This document shows positions 9,181-15,260 of a stretch of DNA of 15,260 bases, in pieces (the stretch's first letter is position 1; each line of letters starts with the position of its first letter). The DNA is from Pelagophyceae sp. CCMP2097 (Eukaryota; Sar; Pelagophyceae): positions 29,853-45,112 of the forward strand of contig MU657297.1 of NCBI GenBank assembly GCA_026770575.1, read 5' to 3'. The notes under the pieces are model-generated. The model saw only the letters and a list, made by a program, of their open reading frames with translations. It did no database searches and was not told the origin of the DNA. Made by a program: the position numbers and the translations under genes.

Positions 9181-10606
9181 TCCTTGTCGAACCACACCGT
9201 CCGCATCCGTTGCGAGTCCCAGCCGTCCCATTTGTGCTGGTGCGGCAGCGCCGACGCGATGAGGCCGCGGACCTGGCAAGACGACGGTCAGCGTCGTGCG
9301 ACGGTCATGAGGCACTCCGGGAGCACCGGCGCGTTCCAAAACACCGGCGCGCCCGATGTACACGGTCGCCCCTCGCCTCTGATGCACGACTCTGCCGTCG
9401 TGACTGTGACGGTCCGGGTTTTACACCCGGCGCGGCTACTTACGTGTCTGGCGTACAGCCCCGCGTCCTTGCGCATCGCCGCGTCCGGCTCCACGGCCGG
9501 CAGCACGCGCACCGTGACCGTCTTATACGGCTCCACGAGCGTGCCTGCGCATCTGGGTCGCGGGCGTCGCGACGGGCGCGCGCGGCGAAACGCCACGGAC
9601 GCAGCGCGTTACGAAAAAAATGCTGCAAAACGGCGCCCGACGACATTTGGTTCGACGTGTACGACAGGTCGAAGCCCGACGGGCACGAGTACTCTAGCGC
9701 GATGGGGAGGACCTAGCAACGCCGAGTCGAAGGCCGTCGGCAGAGGCCCGTAGAGTCGAATACGCTGGTCGCGGACCCTGGCGCCAGGCGCGAACGCGCC
9801 CTCCTTGAAATCGACGACGCCGTAGCCGTTCGTCGTCGACCCTGCGGCGCATCTGCAGCGCAGCGCCCTCCGAGCGTCGTCCGCCTCTGACACGTCGTCG
9901 TCGCCCCCCGCTGCGTCCAGAGGTATCCGCGGCGGCGGTTCGCGCACCTTCGGGGAAGACGCAGGGCGGAAAGATGCCCTTTGTGACGCGGTCGTCGATG
10001 GCCTGTCGCCGGACGTCATCCAAATGTTGTCAGAGGCCTTTTCGTATCCGCGGACGCGCCTGGCGCGCGGCGGCGTTGGACTTGGATCTGTCGACGCCGA
10101 TGGCCTCGAGGGCGGTGAGGACGGTGCCGAGGATGGGGAAGTTAAAAATTGCCTGCTTAGAGACGAACGAAACCGGGCCGACCCTATAGTTCGAATGTCC
10201 AGCAGCATTCCGGCGGCGACTTTGTGGACGCCGGCTCGGACGTGCTCATGATGGCCCAGACGTCGTAGACGGTGACGTGGTTGGAGACGAGGACATATCG
10301 TGTCGACTCGTAGTCCGCGGGCACGTTTTCCTGGCCGACGATTCTGAGGCGGAAGCCAAACGAGCCCAAGAGGCAGCCGGAGATGATTCGGACGCCCCTT
10401 CGGAACGCGGGCACGATTCGAGGCCGACTGCGACCGCCGAGGGCGGTGTAGAGCCTCGACGCGGCCCAGGCGCAGCAGCACAGCGCCACCGTCGAAACCA
10501 GCCGGAGCCCGAGCAGCGCCGACTGCACCAACACGCCGCAGCTCAGCCTTAGAGGCACGCAGCGCGACTCGATGGGCGTCCGCGGGGCCCGCGCCGCAGG
10601 GCACAT
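9162..10606 (-). CDS. LPCAT/LPEAT-type lysophospholipid acyltransferase, seven exons
   Basis: Minus-strand exons: 10606-10242, 10183-10060, 10002-9948, 9841-9777, 9712-9613, 9544-9444 and 9272-9162, joining to 921 bases (306 residues). The family transfers an acyl group from acyl-CoA to a lysophospholipid in the ER membrane. Residues about 20-50 (LVQSALLGLRLVSTVALCCC) form a membrane segment. The catalytic NHxxxxD motif is NHVTVYD (Asn109-Asp115); the substrate motif is FPEGST (179-184), followed by TNGYGVVDFKEGAFAPGARV and LPIALEY, as in plant LPEAT2 and human LPCATs. Later LVEPYKTVTVRVLPAV and KDAGLYARHVRGL match the conserved end of the acyltransferase domain. There are no EF hands, unlike LPCAT1/2. 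The start at 10606 is the first suitable ATG, but an extra 5' exon is possible. The first junction (donor GTCCGA at 10241) has an alternative donor 12 bases downstream. Confidence 0.85.
9273..9443 (-). other. Last intron of the acyltransferase gene (171 bases)
   Basis: Donor GTAAGT, the only consensus-perfect donor in this gene, and acceptor CTTGCCAG. It is two to four times longer than most introns here. The join RH-VRGL restores the family sequence. A 28-base internal piece bounded by AG and GT is seen, but including it would shift the frame. Confidence 0.8.
10003..10059 (-). other. GC-AG intron in the acyltransferase gene
   Basis: 57 bases with donor CAG|GCGCGT and acceptor GGCGACAG, and a branch-like CTGAC about 30 bases before the acceptor. 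Only this GC donor keeps the frame and gives AARQ-AIDDRV, which matches the helix before the FPEG motif; the nearby GT (GTCCGC) puts the next exon out of frame. Confidence 0.72.
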
Positions 10607-10873
10607 GGTCGGCCGACTCCGGCCGGATGACGCAGTTAGCGATCGGTGGGCCGTTGAATAACTGCTGTTGGTAGCGCGCCGGCGCCCCGAGCGGGGACCG
10701 GACATCGAGGAGTGCCGCGGCGGGGTGGAGGGTGGCCGCTGCAGAGCGCCCTCTCCCCGGACGGCCCTCGCCGCAGAGCGAAGGGCGCATCTGTATCGAG
10801 CGCTGTGCTGCGCCGACGCCGCGCGCGCAGGCCGCGCGCGCCGCCGCCGCATCAACGCTCCTCCTTCGGCGAG
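10607..10873. promoter_or_regulatory. Shared 267-base spacer between divergent acyltransferase and LC8 genes
   Basis: Two start codons face away from each other across this spacer, so it should contain both promoters. No TATA-like box is obvious. Open frames continue upstream of the acyltransferase ATG on the minus strand, so part of the spacer may encode an additional N-terminal exon. Confidence 0.45.
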
Positions 10874-11257
10874 ATGACGTCGCGCCCGGTGATCAAGTCG
10901 TGCACCATGGGCAACGACGACCAGGAGTACGCTATTCGCATCGCGCAGGACGCCATCCTCTCGACCAAGTCGGAGCAGGACATCGCCTCGCTCATCAAGC
11001 AGGAGTTCGAACGCACCTTCGGACGGACGTGCGTCCAGAGGCAGGCAGCGCGGCGATGCGGAAACGGAAGCCGCTCTTAGGTGGCACTGCTTCGTCGGGC
11101 GCAACTTTGCGTGCTACGTGCGTGCCCTCCTTTGCACGCACACTTTGCCTGTCGTATCGAAGTGCCGACGCTGCGTTGTCAGGTGACGCACGAGTCCAAG
11201 TGTTTCATCTACTTTTACATTGGGCAGATCGGCGTCTGCCTCTTTGCCACCGATTAA
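10874..11257 (+). CDS. LC8-family dynein light chain, three exons
   Basis: Exons 10874-11028, 11081-11117 and 11183-11257 join to 267 bases, 88 residues, the usual LC8 length (about 89). LC8 is a homodimeric hub that holds dynein intermediate chains and many other partners, in the cytoplasm and in flagella. Seen: IKSCTMGNDDQEYAIRIAQ, then SEQDIASLIKQEFERTFG, then RTWHCFVGRNFACYVTHES and CFIYFYIGQIGVCLF. These align residue for residue with the LC8 core (KKEFDKKY, WHCIVGRNFGSYVTHE, FIYFYLGQVAILLF). The two introns fall at T-WH and Y-VTHE. It points to a eukaryote with dynein; it does not prove that the cell has flagella. Confidence 0.97.
11029..11080 (+). other. Intron 1 of the LC8 gene
   Basis: 52 bases, donor GTGCGT, acceptor GCTCTTAG, splitting a threonine codon just before WHCFVGRNF. 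High certainty because LC8 is so conserved across the junction. Confidence 0.95.
11118..11182 (+). other. Intron 2 of the LC8 gene
   Basis: 65 bases, donor GTGCGT, acceptor GTTGTCAG. It leaves a middle exon of only 37 bases and rejoins ACY to VTHES. Confidence 0.95.
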
Positions 11258-11563
11258 GTGTGTGTCGTCCTTTAAAAGACAATTGTTTAAATCCACGTCG
11301 CATCGGCGGCCGCCGGCGCGTATTGGCGCGGCTGCCGCCGGAAGGGCCGCGCAAGGCCGCTCGTCTGCAGGCATCTTTGAGAGTTTACGGAGCGGGTCGA
11401 CTTCAGCGACACGACCGAGTTCCGAGAGTCGGGCCTTTTTCGCTCGCCCGGACGACGGGCGGCGGCCACGGCGCCGAAGCGAGTCTCCCCTACAGGACCG
11501 AGTTGCACGGCATCGCCCAGAGCAACGCCGCCGGTCGGACACCGCTAAGTGTCTTTTGCCGGA
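11258..11563. other. Spacer between LC8 and HflX
   Basis: The first part (about 11258-11300) is relatively AT-rich and suits an LC8 3' untranslated region. The rest is GC-rich with a self-complementary GGCGGCCGCC core near 11305. Frames stay open into the HflX start (for example one reading FTERVDFSDTTEFRESG), so a targeting-peptide exon of HflX may lie here, but I could not join one with confidence. Confidence 0.4.
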
Positions 11564-13080
11564 ATGTGCAAAGTCGGCGGGTACGTTGTAAACGTCGCGC
11601 GGCGCGTCATGCTCGTCTCCGTGCCGCTCAAGGGCTCGTGCAAGATCGAGGCGCAGCACTCTTTGACGGAGCTCTCCCAACTCGCCAGGACGCTCGGCGA
11701 CGGCGCAGAGTCCGACCTTTGGAAACAACGACGCCTCGAGGCGGCCCGAGACGGCCCTATACGGTCCCTATATGACCCGGGGCCTGATTGGACGGTCCCT
11801 TTGACGCTCCCTCGACAGACCGGTCCGTTCTTGGGTCTCCCGACGACGTTCGCATAGGCCACGACGTTTTGGAGAAGACTATCGTCCAATACCGAAACGC
11901 GTCGGACATGCTGCACCCGCTGGGCCGCGGCAAGCTGGTGGAGATGACGGAGGCCGTCGAGTCGGAGGATTGCGACCTTGTCGTGGTGGACATGGAGTTG
12001 ACTCCGCGGCAGCTCGTCACCATCGAGGAAGAGGCGGGCTGCGAGGTCACCGACCGCACGGGCATTATTCTGGACATATTCCACAAGCGCGCCTCTTCCA
12101 AAGAGGCCAAACTGGAAGTGGAGTTGGCGCGCATTAAGGTTTTGGCGCCGCGTCTCCGGTACGCGGCCATCAACGGTTCCGGCGGCGAAAAACGCGACGG
12201 CAAGGGCACGGGCGAGACGGACGTCTCCGAGCAGAAGCGGCGGATTCGCGACCGGACTTGCGAGATTAAAGGGGAATTGGCGGACATTTTTGAAGAGCAG
12301 CAAAGGCGCCGCGACACGCGCCGAGACTCTTTGCGCGCCGCAATCGTGGGCTACACCAACGCGGGCAAGTCGTCTTGGATGCGCAGGCTGACGCACGCGC
12401 CTTCCATTTTGGTCGAGGACAAGCTGTTTGCGACTTTAGACACGACAGTAAGGCCTTTACTGCCCGCCGTGACGCCCCCAATCTTGATGTCGGACACGGT
12501 GGGCTTCATCCAGCGCCTCCCGCACGACTTGGTCGCCTCGTTCAAGTCGACGCTGGACGAAGCAAGGGACTCGGCTTTGCTGGTGCACGTGGTCGACGCG
12601 TCGGACGGAAACTGCCACGCGCAAATCGACGTCACTCGAAAGGTCCTCGCCGAGATTGGCGCATGGGACAAAGAGACCAAGTCGTTACTCTTGTTGAACA
12701 AGGCCGACCTCTGCTCCGATGAGTCTCGGCTGGAGCTTCAACAAATTTACCCCTCTGCGCTTTTAGTCTCTTCAAAGTCCGACTCCGATGTGGAATTAGT
12801 GCACGCCTTGATCGTGGCGTCGTTCGACGAGCCGCTGACTTTCCTGGACATCCACGTGCCGTACCGCTGCGCCGCTATTATTAAAGAGGTGCACACGAAC
12901 GCAAAAGTGCTTTACGAGGAGCACGACGAGCACGGCATCAAGTACCAGTTGAAGGTCACACAAGCAGATGCGGAAAGATTCCAGGGCATCGTCCAGGCCC
13001 ACCGCGACCGCGAGGACCCGCGCGGGCAGGGGAAGAGCCAGGGCAAGTATAAAACGCAATATGATAAGACTACGAGATAG
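11564..13080 (+). CDS. hflX: HflX-type ribosome-associated GTPase
   Basis: Exon 2 (11858-13080) holds most of the protein; the N-terminal part starts at ATG 11564 with VARRVMLVSVPLK and SLTELSQLARTLG, the usual HflX opening. HflX splits stalled 70S ribosomes; in an alga it would act in plastid or mitochondrion. Seen: LGRGKLVEM, VVDMELTPRQL, DRTGIILDIFHKRASSKEAK, then G1 GYTNAGKSS (near 209), DKLFATLDTTVRP, G3 DTVGFIQRLPHDLVASFKST, and G4 NKAD. The glycine-rich GLRGPGE loop is changed to DGKGTGE. The link between the two parts is uncertain: a GC donor at 11697 gives a gap-free 451-residue protein (LARTLG-HDVLEK); a GT donor at 11823 gives a 35-base intron and a 42-residue insertion. No clear transit peptide is visible at ATG 11564, so the true start may be further upstream. 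Confidence 0.9.
11697..11857 (+). other. Probable intron near the HflX N-terminus, donor uncertain
   Basis: The acceptor CGCATAG at 11857 is clear from phase. The 5' border is either GC at 11697 (161 bases, best protein) or GT at 11823 (35 bases). The interval contains three related pieces, ACGGTCCCTAT, ACGGTCCCTTT and ACCGGTCCGTT, at 11762, 11792 and 11820. Confidence 0.5.
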
Positions 13081-13251
13081 AAACACCTGCGGCTGGGAGG
13101 TGCCCTTGCCAAGGGTCCTTGTCAACAGCCCTGGCTCCTGATCCCTTCTGGTTCGACCGTATCCCCTTTGAAGCCCCCGGTCGCTGCGGCGCGCGGGGTA
13201 GCATTTGGGTCTGAGGAAGCGATGGGCCCCCGCGTTGTTCGGTGCCTCGCG

Positions 13252-14436
13252 TCATTCAAAAGTTTGGTTACGTAGCTTAAAATGCGTGGTGAGGCTCTTC
13301 GCGAATCGCCCCATGCACTCGCAGCGGTCCACTTTCCCCGTGGCGCACGTCTTGTCGCCGGCGGGCCTGAGAGCAGTTTCGAAGCAATCTCGGGCCTTTG
13401 CCGAACAGGTGCGAGCGGCCTGCGACCGTCCTTCGCAGAATTTCTCGTCGTGGTGCGCCGGCCCGAGGCCGATTGGACGAACGCCGCAGAGTTTGTCGTA
13501 CGCGATGTCCGTCTGGAGGAGCAAGCGGGAGTGGTGCTGTTTTTTCTTGTGCGCGAAAGGCAGTACCTGTGCCCCGCTTCACACTCGGAACGTTGCAAGC
13601 GATAAACGCACCTCGAAGAGGAGCGCGCCGGCTTGGAGGAAGGGCGCGTTGACGAGGTGCGCGCCGTGGATGGAGATTAGGACGTCGGCGCCGTGGAACC
13701 GTCGCACCTGGTCGCAGAGCGACCCGGGATTGTCGTTCGGAATAGTAACGTTCTGGAAGACTATCGCCACGCCCGCGTTATTCGCGGCGGCCGAGGCGGC
13801 AGCCGCGAGCGCTTCCGTCTTCGCAAGGCGGCGCTTGAGGCCGCCACCGCCGCACATTTCGGCCCTCTGCGCCGCGCGGCTCACGGCTTCCGCCGCGTCG
13901 GCGCGCTCCAGCACGCGGACGACGAACGACCCGCCGCTTGCGGCCTCGCGGAGGCCGCACGATTTGTAGACGGCGGCTCGGGCCTTTGCGTGCGTGCCCG
14001 TGCCCCGCCACTGCGCCTCCCTCACGATTGGTCTTATTCGCCTTACCGCCGCGACGCCGCCGCTGCAGGCCCGCGGCTGCGGGGCGTCGGGGCCCATCGA
14101 GAGCTCCGTTTTCGGCATGGTGGCTTGGAGCAGCTCGCGGGACCAGTCCATAATCGGCCAGGGCCACCATACAGCCGCCGGCGCCGCCTTTGATAAAGCA
14201 GCAGAGACGAGACGATAAGTCAGCTCCTCGCCCTGGTGGCCGACGTTGACGCGCACGCGGCCGTCCTGCTCCAGCACATGCCTGCGCCGGAAGCGTGAGT
14301 CTGGGCGCCGCAAGGAAGGCGAGGCGCACCAGCAGCCGCGCCGCTGCGGCACGCCGTCGCAGCACCACGAGCACCATGCCGCGCAGAGCAGCACTCCCCA
14401 GACGAATCCCATCGACGCTCGACACGTCCTCGTCAT
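13252..14436 (-). CDS. GT61 (DUF563)-type glycosyltransferase, two exons
   Basis: Exons 14436-13612 and 13566-13252 on the minus strand join to 1140 bases, 379 residues. The family works in the Golgi or ER lumen (plant xylosyl/arabinosyl transferases, animal EOGT). Residues about 9-27 (MGFVWGVLLCAAWCSWCC) form a signal anchor. The diagnostic C-terminal block reads QVRRFHGADVLISIHGAHLV and NAPFLQAGALLFEV, with HGAHLVN at 257-263 where most relatives have HGAGLTN. The intron (donor GTGCGT) falls right after ALLFE and the join gives FEVLPFAHKKK, as expected. The second exon adds about 100 residues with seven cysteines, consistent with a lumenal disulfide-bonded tail. The start used is the first ATG; the upstream in-frame codon is GTG. 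The middle (about 90-230) is Ala-rich and poorly conserved, and an unrecognised intron there is possible. Confidence 0.78.
13567..13611 (-). other. Intron of the GT61-like gene
   Basis: 45 bases, donor GTGCGT, acceptor GGGCACAG. It separates LLFE from VLPFAHKKK. Confidence 0.85.
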
Positions 14437-14953
14437 CGGCAGGCGGTTCGTCGGCAAATGGTGTGCCGCGTCGATCGTGTGGGCCCGGGCGCGCACCCAG
14501 AGATCTGCTGAGAGAACTCGACGTAGACGTCTGAGTCGTCCTCGCCGTCGTCTACGTCGAGTTCTCTCAGATCACTCAGATGTTTCTTAGGGCCTTTTCA
14601 ATTGGGCCTTTTTTAAAATTCTGGTGTATAAATGATAATGTAATGGGCCCGGGCTTCCAGGGTCTCCAAGTCCTCGACTTTGAGTGTCGCCCGTCATAAG
14701 GTCCGGTACAGTTTCAGGGCCGTTCGATCCGACCCGACCCAGCCCCTGGTCCCAGGAACGAGCCCGGACTCGACTTCGTTTCTTACAACTCGTACGTCCA
14801 GCCTCATTCCACCGTCTCCTCGTCGCCCTCGCCGCGCGCGATCCGCTGGAATCTCGGTCGTCGCCGCGTCGTGGTGCTGCGCCGGCTGCTGCTGCTGCGC
14901 GGCGGGGGATCTTGGGAGGCCCGGCACGTCGCCGCGCGCCGTCTCGCCCGCAG
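14437..14953. other. Spacer between the GT61 gene start and the right-edge gene
   Basis: 517 bases between the 5' end of the glycosyltransferase and the 3' end of the last gene, both on the minus strand. It holds a long perfect inverted repeat (14508-14570), then an AT-rich stretch near 14580-14640 with two GGGCCTTTT copies (14590 and 14605), and a short CTG run near 14888. I see no supported gene. Confidence 0.5.
14508..14570. repeat. Perfect 22-bp inverted repeat with 19-base loop
   Basis: Left arm 14508-14529 and right arm 14549-14570 are exact reverse complements; the loop is 14530-14548. The RNA from either strand could fold into a 63-base hairpin without mismatches. It lies upstream of the GT61 start on that gene's transcribed strand, so it may be in its 5' leader or promoter. 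Confidence 0.92.
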
Positions 14954-15260
14954 TCACGCGGTGCCGTCCTCGGGGATCGGGTGCGCGAGCTTGGTCGCCT
15001 GCTTGAGCCCCTGCAGCCGGTGCCAATCCGCGACCAGGTCCGCGTCGAGCCCAAACTTCTTCACCGTGTCCACGCGGAGGTCTTTCAGGAAGACGCACTT
15101 GCTGAAGTTGCGGACGCGGCTCATGTGCGTGTACGGCCCCGAAGCGGAGATGTACGAGTTTCCGAGCCACGTGCCTTGGACCACGATGCCGTCCTCCATG
15201 GTCAGGCACTGCGCGCCGTAGCCCGTGACGCCCTCGACGCAGATCAGCGGCACGTTGGAC
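14954..15260 (-). CDS. 3' end of an unrecognised gene with a MORN-like stretch (partial)
   Basis: The minus-strand frame enters from the right edge and ends in TGA at 14954, giving at least 101 residues. No start is seen; the first in-frame Met is internal. Residues in GYGAQCLTMEDGIVVQGTW resemble one MORN repeat (GxG...DG...G.W), a motif often linked to membrane or flagellar proteins, but a single degenerate copy is weak evidence. Then come SYISASGPYTHMSRVRNFSK and DTVKKFGLDADLVADWHRLQ. Codon use and composition (mixed hydrophobic and charged residues, few Ala/Arg runs) suit a real protein rather than a shadow frame. I do not assign a function. Confidence 0.6.
   Translation of the reverse strand, partial: SNVPLICVEGVTGYGAQCLTMEDGIVVQGTWLGNSYISASGPYTHMSRVRNFSKCVFLKDLRVDTVKKFGLDADLVADWHRLQGLKQATKLAHPIPEDGTA

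Noticed and set aside
9288..9390. A 28-base internal microexon in the last acyltransferase intron.
   Set aside because: It would shift the frame before the conserved VRGL join.
13205..13969. A 254-residue plus-strand frame over the glycosyltransferase.
   Set aside because: It is antisense to the conserved HGA block and intron of the GT61 gene, and has no recognisable motif.
1..15260. Bacterial-type features: operons, ribosome-binding sites, CRISPR arrays, insertion sequences, phage or defence genes.
   Set aside because: None seen. Spliced eukaryotic genes account for most of the window, and no tandem spacer-repeat pattern or transposase-like protein was found.

Overview
The window reads as nuclear DNA of a GC-rich, gene-dense photosynthetic microalga. 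The reasons are: every confidently recognised family is eukaryotic or organelle-type (an LC8 dynein light chain, a RIO3-like protein, IQ/PDZ proteins, a GT61 glycosyltransferase, a spliced LPCAT-like acyltransferase); CCB4 is specific to oxygenic phototrophs; and most genes are cut by short spliceosomal introns whose phases rebuild uninterrupted family-length proteins. A secondary-plastid alga (pelagophyte-like stramenopile or haptophyte) is my guess, but the sequence alone does not settle the lineage. There are no bacterial ribosome-binding sites, operons, CRISPR arrays, tRNAs, rRNAs or transposases that I can see.

Layout, left to right. (1) 210-2780 (+): a five-exon gene for a 788-residue protein with a PDZ-like domain, IQ motifs and a four-cysteine zinc motif. 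(2) 2877-4619 (-): an intronless RIO3-like protein with N-terminal ubiquitin-interacting-like motifs and a broken catalytic loop. (3) 5195-6040 (+): CCB4, a cytochrome b6 heme-attachment factor, with one intron hidden at its 3' end. (4) 6041-6802: a 762-base convergent spacer. (5) 6803-8914 (-): acetyl-CoA synthetase, three exons. (6) 9162-10606 (-): an LPCAT/LPEAT-type acyltransferase, seven exons including one GC-AG intron. (7) 10874-11257 (+): LC8 dynein light chain, three exons, divergent from (6). (8) 11564-13080 (+): HflX GTPase, with an unresolved break near the N-terminus. (9) 13252-14436 (-): a GT61-type glycosyltransferase, two exons. (10) 14508-14570: a perfect 22-bp inverted repeat with a 19-base loop. 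(11) 14954-right edge (-): the 3' part of an unrecognised gene with a MORN-like stretch.

The genes do not form a pathway. Acetyl-CoA synthetase and the acyltransferase lie head to tail and both serve lipid metabolism, but neighbours in such genomes are usually unrelated. I rebuilt 15 GT-AG introns and one GC-AG intron; seven of the 16 donors begin GTGCG. I did not find a convincing new multi-gene system. The best leads are the degenerate RIO kinase with ubiquitin-binding motifs, the PDZ-IQ-zinc protein, the long perfect hairpin, and a stop-codon duplication that gives two reading frames the same C-terminus.
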